Assembly: GCF_035222485.1 (NCBI RefSeq)
Contig: NC_085920.1
Span: forward strand, 2,170,001 to 2,234,000
DNA length: 64,000 bases
Direction: 5' to 3'
DNA from: Podospora pseudoanserina
Lineage: Eukaryota; Ascomycota; Sordariomycetes; Sordariales; Podosporaceae
Part shown: piece by piece, positions 12,096 through 23,036 of the stretch
Layout of the letters: every line of letters begins with the position of its first letter
Position numbering within the stretch: position 1 is the stretch's first letter
Notes under the pieces: model-generated
Seen by the model: the letters and a program-made list of their open reading frames with translations, nothing else
The model's database searches: none
What the model was told of the DNA's origin: nothing
Position numbers and translations under genes: made by a program

Positions 12096-13209
12096 TTATT
12101 TCTCGGTGTCGAGGATATGCTCGATCACCGCATCCGCGAGCTGGCTGGCGAAGATGGCTTCGCCCACAGGCGGGTTGACATTCGCCTCTGGGCGAGCAGG
12201 AACGAACATGCCGGGCCGGAAAACAGAAATTTTGATGTTGGCGTTCTATAACCAGAGTCAGTAAGCATTCACCATCAGGTATCGATAAATGTAACAAGAA
12301 CGCAAGACATGGGTGCACAAACAATCCAGTATTTGAAAACAGTATATACACAAAAAGGCAAAACTGGAGGAAAACCCCTTTATTGAGGAAACAATGAGCC
12401 TGGCTGCCAACCTTGAACTTGAACCAAGAAATCAATCCCTGTAAACCAATCAGCCGATTTCTATCCAAACTCTCCCTCCCTTACCAACCGAATGTCTCAA
12501 CAGAATCATATTGTATCTAGGCATGAAGCCATAGACTGACTGGACCCCCAGTAACAAACAGAAAAATCTCTTGAAAGAACAAAACAAAACATAACGTACC
12601 ACAAGCCGCTCGGACAACAGCTCCATAGCCTCTTCGGTCTCTTCCTCGTCCCAGCTGTTGGCTGCCCAGTTCACCAAGGCAAACCGGAACGGCCGCTCGC
12701 TCGCCGGGGCCAGGTGTGGGATCACCTGGTCGAGGAACGCCTTGGCACCTCCGAGGCAGCGGTCAACTTGAACTCTCTTGCCGGCCTCGGTTTCAACCTC
12801 CACGAAACGTTCATCCGAAACAGTGAGGGCTTCGACCTCATCGGCAAGAGATTCCCAGTTGAACCAGGCGTCGCTGATAGATCGACGCCTCTCGGAGGGC
12901 CTCGGATGCTCGTCAACACAGGGTTTCGGCGGCAACACCCTATTTCAAGAAGTCAGCGCTGGGTTCGAGAAGGTTTCCAGGAGGCAGGCCATACCAGATG
13001 CAGGCTTGAGCGCCCGCGAGCTTCTCGATCAGCTCCGGCTCGTACGACATGAAGTCGTGGTGGGCCAGGTGCCGGGCCTTGGCAGAATACTCATGTGGCA
13101 TCGCTGCCGGGGATAGTATGTAGACATCTTGGATGTCTCTGCTTGCTAGGCACTGGAAAGCAATGGCGTCTCCCACCAGGCCAGTCGAGCTGACGATGAT
13201 GATCTTCAT
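12096..13209 (-). CDS. NmrA-like NAD(P)-binding Rossmann-fold protein
   Basis: Three exons, 13209-12995, 12939-12600 and 12245-12096, join in phase and give 234 residues. The start ATG at 13209 opens directly into the first strand and turn of a Rossmann fold, MKIIIVSSTGLVGDAI, where the usual GATGxxG of this family has become SSTGLVG. The conserved AGAQACIW follows at the end of exon 1, split across the intron. Exon 2 holds VETEAGKRVQVDRCLGGAKAFLDQVIPHL and the FRFALVNWAA strand; exon 3 gives the VFRPGMFVP segment and a final helix. Members are small atypical short-chain dehydrogenase relatives that bind NAD(P), some redox-sensing and some enzymatic. Loss of two glycines in the dinucleotide loop may weaken cofactor binding. 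Intron 2 is 354 bp, long for this window. A decayed copy lies at 14.7 kb. Confidence 0.8.
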
Positions 13210-14719
13210 TTTTGCTTGTTCTTCGTGCTGCTGATAGAATGAAGCACTTTGTTGTTTTGTCTTTGTAGGGAGAAATAAGGGCCAAATTAAAGCTGCTTGA
13301 TGGTGATCATCTTGGAGCCTATGCTGAGATGGCTTCTGCTCCTTCCAGTCCTATTTTTTCCTCATTGCTATTGTTCCTTCCTTTTACTTCTGTTACTCCA
13401 AGCTACCCAAAGACCCGCTTATTCCGGTTCAGATCTCTGAACCGGAAAGAACAAGGAACTTCAGTGGAATAATTCAAAAAGCCTTAGATTCCCGATTTCT
13501 GATATTGATTGTTTCAAGGTGAGGTAATATTGGCTGCGTTGATTCTTGGGCGATGAAAGTCTTCCTTTGATTCAGTAAAGACTGGATGGATACCTGGTGT
13601 TCAAGCCACCACGCTACACTTCACCAGCTGTTCCGACCCCAAGCAATGAAACATGAATAATAGACTGTGTCATATATCTAGTCCAAGCATTTCGATTTCA
13701 CTTGTATATCTTGAATTTGTGGACATGTTTCTGGCTACCTACCTTAAACAGGCATATCCTCTGAATCAAATTCGAAGGTGTTATCTCAGCGGCTCCATCC
13801 CTCACTTTCTCAACCACATTCAACGTGATATCACAGTTCAACAACCAACCTCATCTTTGTTGTCTGATGTGCTGCTCCAGTTCGCCTGCAGGTGAAGGCA
13901 CCCATGTGACTATGTCCAAGTGGAAAGAATAGCCTGCCCCAGTGTAATTCCGCTTTCCATCGATGCTCAGCACCTACATCTCAGCTCCTACCCAGCCTGG
14001 ATACCTCGATACTTGGCCTGTCCTCATTGACCCAACATTTCTACCGCTTACCCTCTTGAACAATCTGAACGTCAGGCAAGCAAGCCTCCTATTGTTATGC
14101 TTCCCAATGCTACCTAGTTTGGTATGAACAGAATCGATCATGTGTGATGGGCCACCAAACAACCTGGAAATCAAGTAAGCAATAGCTAGTAGCAGTTGGA
14201 ACATGCCGGTATCCCACGAAATCCATCATTCACCATTGTGAACTTTGTGGCCGGGTCTCTTAGAGCCTGGAAAGTCAGGAATCGGGGAACAAGAGAGCGG
14301 CTGCGTGGGGGAATGATGTCGTCCTCCTTCCCCCTTTCTGGTGCGAGGGGCAGATGAGCGGGTCTAGGCTCCGATCCTATGACACGGGGCAACGGAGAAA
14401 ACTCTGCCTACCTTTCTGTGGGGCAAGAAAACTTCCCTCTTATATCTTCTCTCTCTTCTCTTCTTCTCTTCTTCTCATCTTCTTCCAAACACAAACATCC
14501 AAGACATCTACGCCCTCCGCGGGAGGTGCCTCGGACGCTCTTCAACATAAGGGTCTTCGACCTCAAATTCGTGCCCGCCCCCCGCGCACTCAAACTCAAA
14601 CATGCCGTCCCCTCGGGGCACTCAACCTCAAACGCGATGGGGTTGGGTTGTCTTCCAACTTCATCCTGGGGGGGAGGCTCTTCTCCGGCATCATTCTGGG
14701 GGGGCGGGCGCCCATTACA
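13210..14719. other. 1.5 kb intergenic region with a pyrimidine-rich tract
   Basis: The first few hundred bases should be the promoter of the minus-strand NmrA-like gene. A CT-rich tract with repeated CTTCT units lies at about 14440-14490. No gene is supported. Confidence 0.45.
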
Positions 14720-14955
14720 AAGTCGGTTGGGTTTTTCGACACCCCTCCAAGAGGCAGCGGTCAACTTGAACTCTCTTGTCGACCTTTCACCGGGTTCATT
14801 CCCTCACTGATGCCAGAGTTGCCCACCGTCAACTCTCAGCATCATGGCACAGAGTTGGGTCTTCGCGGGGGATTTGTCTGCCCTCAATGCCATCATGCAT
14901 GCAGACGTCTTGCCGGCTTCGGTTTCGACCTTCACCGAAACGGTCATCTCAAGAT
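14720..14955 (-). pseudogene. Diverged fragment of the NmrA-like gene
   Basis: Two short blocks match exon 2 of the NmrA-like gene at 12.6-12.9 kb on the same strand. Around 14752-14782, 28 bp (starting GAGGCAGCGGTCAACTTGAA) are identical to 12754-12782 and encode KRVQVDRCL. Around 14905-14950 the minus strand reads VKVETEAGK, matching VEVETEAGK of the intact gene. In the intact gene these blocks adjoin; here about 120 bp of unrelated sequence separates them, and no continuous frame survives. It is read as a partial, decayed duplicate 1.9 kb upstream of the gene. No other piece of the gene was recognised nearby. Confidence 0.6.
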
Positions 14956-17900
14956 ATTTGCCCTCGGGCTACATGGAGCATGATAAGATAAATGTATGTC
15001 ACTATACCTTGCGACTCATCATGGAATACTAATTGATCATTGTACAGTATAACCTGGGCCTGTCGCCGCCGCTCCATCACTTGGGTCACAGCGCACGATG
15101 AGATTTCGCCCTAAGCGAAACAAGGGTTTCGAGACCAATGATTTCACCAGAAGCGGTGGGAAGAATAATCACAAAGATATTCTTGAGGTGGAGATGAAAC
15201 ACCGGTGATATGAATGATGGTGCCGGTAAGTTTTCCCATTCCCCAGCAAGTTACCTATGGTTCGATTGCTGACCCTAGTCCAGACAACCAGAGTCAAGGA
15301 TGCAAATGGCTGTGCAGCTCTGTTGATCATTGAAATGAGCTCATGGAGAAGGAAAATGGCTGTCAACGCCGCCGTCGACAAAGAGTCGTTCGAGGGATGG
15401 TTGGGAAGGGTGGTCATGATTCTGATCTGGTTTCAATATCTCGACTAGGGAACTGGAGGATCAATACATGTATATATGGATCTGCTCTTGTCACGGAAAT
15501 GTCTAACATTCTCCATGGTGTCATTTGATCGTGCTCGCAGTGCCGTTACTGTTTCTTGTGATTCTAAGGCCCCGATATTATCATGCCGCAGAGGTTGTGC
15601 ACCAAGTGATTGATACCGTGTTGGATGCCTGATGACCGTTGACATTCGCAGGGGTCATATCTTGTTCCTGTGGTCAAGTTGGAGGAGACACAGACAGCCA
15701 CAGAATGGTGAATGCTTCACGTGCTGTTCATTGACGACACCGGGAGATGGGCATCATGGCCAATGATAAATCGACCTCACACTGTACATCTTCAGCCCCA
15801 TGATCTAACGGCACGTCATTTCTATAGAGCTACCTGGAGATTCCGGCGATGGTTATTTGTGGCATTGAATTCGGGCATCTTGTGTATGTCGCGTGTTTTA
15901 AGATTATGGTGCTCTCCGTGCTTCACCAAGGTACCCTGACGGGCTGAAAACCGTGATAGACCACACTCACAGTTTCGGTTGAGATTCGACACGCAGATTG
16001 CACAAGATATGAGTATATTCAGCACTAGAAAACAGTTTGTGGAATTGAAGATCATCCGCCCCGTGCCGCTGGGACAAGATTGAACCCATCGTCACGAGGT
16101 CAATTTGGCAATCTCGCGCGATAAGACGATCCATTGAAAAACATCACAAGGCCAGGACAAGAGCCAATGGGAACGCGAGAAACGTGTTGGAAATTCCAGA
16201 ACGTCTGGAGCCGTGCCCGGAGCCACTTTCAGTTGGAGCTCAGCACCCCGGCCAGCATCATTCTTGGGGAACCAATAGCGGCTTGGTAGCGAGTTGAGGA
16301 AATCTGGGGAACCCCCACGCGAACGGGATATAGGGGGGAACAAGGCGCGGGCCTCACGTGAGACTTGCTCGATGCAAGCAGGCAAGGGAACTGGCTGCCA
16401 ATTAATTGGGGCTTTAAGGGGAAAGGAGCAGGAGGAGGACAAAGGAATGATGGACAGAGGATCGGGAAAAAGAGCGACGAGAACACGACAACTTGTTGGA
16501 GGACGCGAAGACGATCGATCAATGATTTTGAGGTTAAAGCGCGTGGGGGTGGATCTGGGAGATATTCCTGGCTCTGGCTCAGGAGAAAGAAGCAAGGAGG
16601 CTCGGGCGAGAACAGCCCGAAATGCCCTTGCTTCTCCATCATCTTCATCAGACATGGGGAAGCGGTGTGGCTTCATGATGTGCGATGGGCGTGAGGTGTT
16701 GGATGACAGAGCGGGGGGAAACGGCAGCTAAGAAAGTAAAAAAAAAAAGTAAAAAAAAAAAAGAAAAAAGAAAAAGAAAAAAAAAAAGAATAAAAAAACA
16801 TGCCTGGATGACGAAACCGAGTGAGATTGTTGGCTTCTGACCGAGCGAAAACCGGGTGGTTTCCATTGATCAGTTGGAAGCCCCCGATGCCGTCCTCCTT
16901 GTGAGGGAGGTAGGGGTGGCGTTGATGAGAATGGTCACGACTTGGAATTTTGGGGATTTGCCCCTGACAAAGCCATGCCGCCAATGGTCTTTGACATCGG
17001 GGGCGCCAAGCTCGTTGCCCGAATGTTGGGGGTCACCCCACTGTAACACTGTACATCTTTGGGGCTTTGGGTCCGTCGACTTGCACTCCCGTGGTTTTGG
17101 AGACGAGCATTTTTCCCGAACTTTGTGTCCCCAAACTGGATTTGCCGTGCTACCCTTCCAGCCAACGGGTAGTTTGTCGTTAGGCGATACAAACAGCCTA
17201 CTGACACATAGAATGGGAAAGGTGACGGGTCCATTACCTGATGGGATCATGGCCACAGCATGGTGTTTAGTTTGACCAGAGGTGCCATCACGAGATCATA
17301 TTCGTTCCAGCTATTGCCCAGATCGGGACCAGGTTACCCGACACCCATGTATGCGGTGTATCTCACCGCTGTCTTTGCCCGGCTGATACTGGGAAACGCA
17401 ACCACCTACAGGTGTGTCTGCTCAACAACTGGTTCTGGAGGAAATTCCAGATGCCTTGGGACGCTTTTCTGGGTAGGGCAAAACTGACCAGTCGGTAGGC
17501 GTGGCATCTTCGGTGTGCATGCCACGCAAGCCATGATCCGGCTCCGGTGTCACTTCCGCGTGGCTAGCCGCTTCTTGTCTGTGGTGAAGCCCCCATCAGT
17601 CATGCTCGGCATCCCGACTCTTTGGCGCCCCCACGCGAGGCAAAGATGCTAGACAAGGACCACACTCTTGGCAAGAGGCGCCCCTGGATCCATCATCATT
17701 ACTAGAGCCTCAGATGTCCTTGTCTTGCCAGGGGGCTCGCCTTCCGAGAAGATCGGGCCGGCAGGGATGCCTCAATGCCCACGGCTTAAGCTGTGTTCCT
17801 TCAGGTCCGTATATCTTCCCCGTCATTCCTTTCCTGGTTGTCCACCTGACTTCAACTTGGATCACCTTTGCTCCACCCTGATCAAGCGTTGTGGTATAAG

Positions 17901-18088
17901 TACCCGAGACTCAACCTTTCCCTTCCTCCACCACCACCATCTCTTGTGCCCATTCGCCAGTTACACTATTGCTATATCACTACCCTCTCAAACTCTTACC
18001 ACCAAAACCTGCATCAGGCACTCGAAGCCAACTCATACTATCAGTCAAGTCTATTCCCAGGCCTGATATTCTGTCCCATAGATCAACA
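14956..18088. other. 3.1 kb intergenic region with A-rich tract
   Basis: No gene is supported here. A homopurine, A-rich tract occupies 16735-16799 on the plus strand. A frame of 194 codons on the minus strand (16676-16092) reads as low-complexity Ser/Pro/Arg sequence without domains. The last 300 bp should be the aldolase promoter. Confidence 0.45.
17895..17900 (+). promoter_or_regulatory. TATA-like element of the aldolase gene
   Basis: TATAAG lies 189 bp upstream of the aldolase ATG and is followed by a CT/CA-rich leader, the usual look of a fungal core promoter and 5' leader. Its role is inferred from position only. Confidence 0.35.
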
Positions 18089-19138
18089 ATGGAGCCTTCA
18101 ACAAACTTCAGCATGCCCGTCACGCCGACCCACCTTCCATCAGACACCTTCGACGAGCAGAGCCAACTAGGAAGACTTCCCAATGGCGTCTACGTACCCA
18201 TGCTGGCCTTCTTTACGCCTGACGACGAGGTTGACATTCCCGCGACGCAACGACACACGGCGCGCTTGCTCGCAGCCGGTGTAAGTGGGCTGGTGGTCCA
18301 CGGCTCCAACGGCGAAGCAGTCCACATGTCCCGTCAAGAACGCAAGTCTGTGATCAAGGCGGTGGCCGACGCCGTCAGACACGAATCAGACCATGCTCAA
18401 ATGCCCATCATTGCTGGCTGCTGCGCCCAGTCCATCCGAGAAACCGTTGAGCTGTGTCAAGAGTCGAAGGAAGCCGGGGCCACACATGCCCTCGTTCTCC
18501 CACCAGGCTACTACGCTGGGATTCTCAACAAGGACATCATTGTCGACTTCTTTCACAGCGTTGCGTCCAAGTCTCCCATCCCGCTGCTTGTCTACAACTT
18601 TCCCGGCGCGGCCAACGGAGTCGACCTTGATTCCGACACCATCCTCCGCATTGCCGCGCACCCTCGTGTTGTCGGTGTCAAGCTGACGTGTGGAAACACT
18701 GGAAAGCTCGCCCGCCTCGTTGTTGATACACCAAAGGTTCGCAACGGCAAGCACGACTTTTTTGTTGCTGGTGGCAGTGCCGACTTTGTTCTCCAAGGCT
18801 TGGTCGTTGGTGCTCATGGAACAATCAGTGGCTTTGCCAACCTTGCCCCCAGAGCCTGTGTGAGGATCGGGGAGCTTTTCGAGCAAGGGAAACTGGCTGA
18901 GGCAAGAGATCTCCAACATGAGGTTGCCAGGGGTGACTGGCTTGCCATCCGCTACGGGTTCGTTGGTGTTAAGGCTGCGATGCCATACTTCCACGGTCAA
19001 GGAGAGTTGGCTTGTGTGGAGCCACGGCTGCCATTCAAATCGTTGGCGCAGGATGGTGATGCGGTCAAGGAGATTCAGCAAGGCATGGCTGGAGTGTTGG
19101 AGATTGAGCAGCGACTTGTTGCAGAGGCTACCGCTTAG
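18089..19138 (+). CDS. Dihydrodipicolinate synthase-family class I aldolase
   Basis: A single exon encodes 349 residues; the ATG at 18089 was chosen because the homologous core begins shortly after it and the upstream frame is leader-like. The family features are clear: the GSNGEAV loop near residues 72-78 (GxxGE substrate-carboxylate binding), Tyr169 in LLVYNFPG and the Schiff-base Lys198 in VGVKLTCGN. The protein is a (beta/alpha)8-barrel pyruvate-dependent aldolase or lyase. Fungi make lysine by the alpha-aminoadipate route, so it is not expected to be a lysine enzyme. Likely roles are 4-hydroxy-2-oxoglutarate aldolase, or L-threo-3-deoxy-hexulosonate aldolase of galacturonate catabolism (GaaC/LGA1 type). 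Sequence alone does not decide between them. No peroxisomal or mitochondrial signal is evident. Neighbouring genes are unrelated, so context gives no help. Confidence 0.9.
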   Translation: MEPSTNFSMPVTPTHLPSDTFDEQSQLGRLPNGVYVPMLAFFTPDDEVDIPATQRHTARLLAAGVSGLVVHGSNGEAVHMSRQERKSVIKAVADAVRHESDHAQMPIIAGCCAQSIRETVELCQESKEAGATHALVLPPGYYAGILNKDIIVDFFHSVASKSPIPLLVYNFPGAANGVDLDSDTILRIAAHPRVVGVKLTCGNTGKLARLVVDTPKVRNGKHDFFVAGGSADFVLQGLVVGAHGTISGFANLAPRACVRIGELFEQGKLAEARDLQHEVARGDWLAIRYGFVGVKAAMPYFHGQGELACVEPRLPFKSLAQDGDAVKEIQQGMAGVLEIEQRLVAEATA

Positions 19139-21137
19139 TTAGGAGAAGAAACTCGACGCATTTTACAGATTTTAATGACTTTTCACTAGGGCCTAGGGCT
19201 GGATTGCAAGAAGGGGATTTGGGAGATACTGGTTATCAAAAGGATTTGCTATTGGAGTCTGCTAGATAAAGGAAGGGTACTCGGAAATTTTTGTATAGGG
19301 TTATCAGGAGTTCAAATCAACCTGTAGATCACAAGCAAGGGCTTTGCTTTGCCGAATGAATTATTTTCTTTGACAATTTCCCTGCTGGCTCGGACTTTAA
19401 AACCAGCCCACAACACCTCCAACCTGGCTTCCTGGCTTCCTGGCTTTGTACGCCTCAAACCAGCTGACCCACCTTGACGCCTAGTAACGTGATTGCCCTC
19501 GTCCCTGTTCACCCATGTTCCACAACTTCAACCCCCCTCAAGCAGAGCCTCTCCCGACCCAAGTACAAGAGTAAAAGCAGGCAACACAAAAACCTGTGAC
19601 CCCCCAATCCTGAATCCCACCATGGTAACGCCCGCCTTTATGTCGGTCAACCTCAAAATCCCACGCCATGGTTCTCCCAAATGATGGCGGTTGATCTTCA
19701 CTTCTCGAGTCTCCGAGGTCGCTCAAGTACTTGCCTCACATATGCGAATTTCACCTGTGGCCAAGGTACGCACAAAGCCTGTATCGCTTCAGCATGAGCG
19801 ACCCCCCACGCTGGTCCGCATCATCATGGCGTATGCATATTCCATCCCACTCAGCCGCTTTCAATCCGCCCATGTACATGTACATCCATGTATAGGTGCC
19901 GGCATACATACGCCCGACCCGACCGGAGTGAACGTGGCTTGAAGATCAATGCAGGTCAGATTGTTAGCGAGGGATGATCAGAGTTTCAAAGTGCTCTTTT
20001 TCTCCCATCCAAGTGGAACCCGGCTCACTCATCTCATACAAAGTTCGTCTCATCCAACCACAATCTCTGATTACATCCCATTCCCAGCCTTATCATGAAC
20101 GATTTGCAAACACTCTCAGCTTTAGGCCTCACCGCCATATCCTCAGCTCGCTCGTTGGAAACTGGGATACTGCCCACCTCTGATTCATACAATCCCACAC
20201 GGCCATTCGAATACCCCCATTGTCGTGCCAGCACTGATATGCCTTCCTCTGCATGGTGTGTAACACTAAGCACAACCCCCAACCCAGTCCAGATATTTTG
20301 TTTTCTTCCTCTACCGCTGTGCCCGAAGAAAACCTAGGCAACGCCACATAAATCCTACCCACCGCTCTGGGATCCTTCTCGAAGAAAATCCCAGCTCAAG
20401 TCACCCTTTCGTGGGGGTGGTCGGCAGCGAATTTTACATGCCAAATTGTTCTACCGGGCGGCGGGCGTAGGGGGTCTAACCAACTCACCGAAACAGCCTC
20501 GTAATGCCCTCTCAGCCAAGAGACAGCGGAAATACTTCGTTCATCGCGGATTGGACAAACAAGGCGTGGCTTATTCTCTCTCTCGGGATAAACAAAGCCA
20601 ATGTCACCATAATACATCACCCAACCCCCCACCCGTCAATCACCTCACATACCCAATAGTTCGGTAGTTGGGCGCATATGAATTGTATTTACTGCCTCAA
20701 AAAGCGTGGCTGCCCGGCTAAAACTAGATGCAAATGTAATGCCGGTTCTCCCGTAATATATGATGCGCTGGATGCCAGAGAGCTAAGGATATAATGGACG
20801 TGTCCCTTCCTCACGCTCGTCTCCGTCATCAAAGTAACGTAAATATTGCTATACTATAGTAAATGAAGCTCTGGGGATGAGCGCAGTTCGTTTGCCAACG
20901 CCGCTGAATATTTAATGTTGGGGTGTGTAAGGGCAGCAGCTTGTCATAAGTAAACCCGGCTTGCCGTCGTGAGGGAACCCAACTTGTCATCGCGAGGGAA
21001 CCGCCTTGCCGCAAACGGAACCATCCGCCATAGCGTACCCTGCCAATCAGGTAAACCTCTCGGACCAAAACCTCCACCAAGGTATCACCAAGGCCAAAGA
21101 CCGAATAACTCTGCCCGTATCAATGCCGTCGGCCCAT
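19139..21137. other. 2.0 kb intergenic region between convergent genes
   Basis: It lies between the 3' ends of the aldolase (plus) and the chromodomain gene (minus). Open frames are short and without domains. No RNA gene or repeat was recognised. Confidence 0.45.
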
Positions 21138-23036
21138 CTAAAAAGTTCCACGAGGCGCGCCCTTAAAGCTCTGTTGATACCGAGCAAGACTGGCATCAAA
21201 CGCCGAGAACGATGCGTCGACCACCTTGCCACTCGCACCCCCTCCCTCCTTCTCCTTCTTGACATGAAAGCTCAAGCTCTTCGCGTACTGCGGATGGAGA
21301 TTATCCACCACCTTGAGGAACTCCTCCTTGTCCATGCCCACATCCTCCTCCTCATCGTTCCCCTGATGATTGCTGGGCTCTACCATGTCGAGACCGTCCT
21401 CAAAAGCTTCAGCAACGGAGCTGTACTGCTTCCCCGTCAGGATATAAGAACGCAAAGTCTTTTGCATCTTCTCAGGAGGCGGCCTCACTATGCCCAAGGC
21501 TTTCTTCTCGTGATATTGGCGGATGAGCTCCTTATCCTCAATGTTGTCCGCCGGCTCCCAAGTGGGATTCTGGCCTTCCGGCCATTGACCTGCCCAGAGG
21601 ACGAGGTATTTGTGTGTCTTCTTTCCTTTCTCGGTGATCCACCGGTCGTCTAGGAGCTCCTTAACATCGTAGACCTCTTCCTGTGATGCTGGTGCCTTTC
21701 GTTTCCTGGGTTTAGGCGCCTTCTTTTCGCTTTTTTGGGATCCAGTCTCTTGGATTTGATCTTGGGATACCGATGCGGTGGAGGAGGAGCCGGGGGTAGT
21801 TCGGCTGAAACGACCCCGGCTCACGGCCGCTGGGGTCCATTGGGCGATCTTGAGCGGCTCAGCTCGCCGAGCTGGAGTAGACGTTTTCGACTGCTGCGTT
21901 CCATGTGATTTAGCAGGAGTTGACTTGGGTGTCTTGGGATCTGCCGCACCGTTCCGAGACCCAACCTTTGCTTCGGTGCGTGCGCCAAAAGCCGCAGCGA
22001 AAGCCGGGTGAATGTTTCCAGGAATAGCTGGACACGTCTGTGCCGGAGTCGCAGGTTTGTGTTTAGATTTAGTAGAAAGACCTGATGCCTGTCCTGGAAT
22101 AGGAGGAGGAATGGGCGTTTGTTTCGGTCTAGGAATCGCCGTGACGCCTGGTTTGGCCTTTGATGGGAGGGAATGCTGATAGAGATTTGGTGGGGGGATG
22201 GGCGTCTCTTTCCGTCCAGGTGGCAATGGCTGTGAGAGAGGAGGTAGCACACCTCGCCGGGATGGTGCCAAACTGCTGGCTTGCGATGTTTTGGCACCCG
22301 ATGTTTCGAAGGAAGGTAGACCAGACTGACCGATTGGCTCTGCTTCAGACTTTCCGGCCCATTGACCCTCTTCCGCGTCGCGGAGCTGCCACTTTTGATC
22401 ATTCACAAAATCTGGATGCAGTTGTCTTTGGATGGCGGCTTCGTCGGACTCCACGTCACTAACCGTGTCCTCCCTCTCCAATGCCATGCTCAGTTTTCTC
22501 TTCTTCGGTGTTGAAAGAGACGGTCCAGCTACCTGCTCTACCATGGTGAGGGCTTCGCTCGCTTGGGTGGTCGAAGCGGGCGAGCGAGAGGCGCGGGGTT
22601 TGGTTTTGGGGGGTCTGCCGACTGGTCGTTTGCCTTCAGCAATGACGGCGGCCTTCTTCTTTGCCATTTTTTTCTCTTTCAGAGCCAACTCTGCTGTCTT
22701 TCTCTGTGCGTCGAGTCTCTCGAAATTGCGGGACTCCCACTCCTCGAGCTCGCGCGGGGAGATGTAGTCGAGCACCTTGTGGCAAGGCACAAGTAGCTTC
22801 GCCGCAGGCAGGTCGGTGAAGCCAATGTGATAGTGAAGTAGACGGCGAGAATCTGGCTTCATGTCCTGATCCGTGGGAAGGACAAACTGGTCGATTATGT
22901 AACCGGTCGAGTCGTGAACAGGAAGGAGCGAGATCTGAGGGAGGGCGGGCCCTAAGCCGGGGACATACTTTCGCTCTGACCGGAAAGGGATCTCGATCGC
23001 CGTTTTGCGACGGGTGGGAGGTTCGTCTTCCTCCAT
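21138..23036 (-). CDS. Chromodomain protein with AT-hook
   Basis: A single exon encodes 632 residues from an ATG at 23036. Residues 1-110 form a conserved-looking N-terminal region (ERKYVPGLGPALPQISLLP and a Leu-rich stretch). A Lys/Ala-rich helix at about 110-132 leads into a GKRPVGRPPK AT-hook at about 135-144, which should hold the minor groove of AT-rich DNA. Residues 150-450 are disordered, rich in Pro, Ser, Thr, Lys. The chromodomain starts near 453 with YDVKELLDDRW, then YLVLWAGQW and TWEPADNI, the standard three-strand plus helix pattern; aromatic residues for a methyl-lysine cage are present. It is likely a nuclear reader of methylated histone H3. A chromodomain partner of a heterochromatin deacetylase complex such as Neurospora CDP-2 is one possible counterpart, but I cannot confirm orthology. 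Confidence 0.85.
   Translation of the reverse strand: MEEDEPPTRRKTAIEIPFRSERKYVPGLGPALPQISLLPVHDSTGYIIDQFVLPTDQDMKPDSRRLLHYHIGFTDLPAAKLLVPCHKVLDYISPRELEEWESRNFERLDAQRKTAELALKEKKMAKKKAAVIAEGKRPVGRPPKTKPRASRSPASTTQASEALTMVEQVAGPSLSTPKKRKLSMALEREDTVSDVESDEAAIQRQLHPDFVNDQKWQLRDAEEGQWAGKSEAEPIGQSGLPSFETSGAKTSQASSLAPSRRGVLPPLSQPLPPGRKETPIPPPNLYQHSLPSKAKPGVTAIPRPKQTPIPPPIPGQASGLSTKSKHKPATPAQTCPAIPGNIHPAFAAAFGARTEAKVGSRNGAADPKTPKSTPAKSHGTQQSKTSTPARRAEPLKIAQWTPAAVSRGRFSRTTPGSSSTASVSQDQIQETGSQKSEKKAPKPRKRKAPASQEEVYDVKELLDDRWITEKGKKTHKYLVLWAGQWPEGQNPTWEPADNIEDKELIRQYHEKKALGIVRPPPEKMQKTLRSYILTGKQYSSVAEAFEDGLDMVEPSNHQGNDEEEDVGMDKEEFLKVVDNLHPQYAKSLSFHVKKEKEGGGASGKVVDASFSAFDASLARYQQSFKGAPRGTF

Noticed and set aside
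16092-16676. 194-codon minus-strand frame as a gene
   Set aside because: Low-complexity Ser/Pro/Arg reading with an overlapping frame of similar length on each strand; no homology-like motif and no promoter context.
16735-16799. A-rich tract as the tail of a LINE or retrocopy
   Set aside because: Mixed A and G rather than a pure tail, with no upstream coding relic and no target-site duplication seen.
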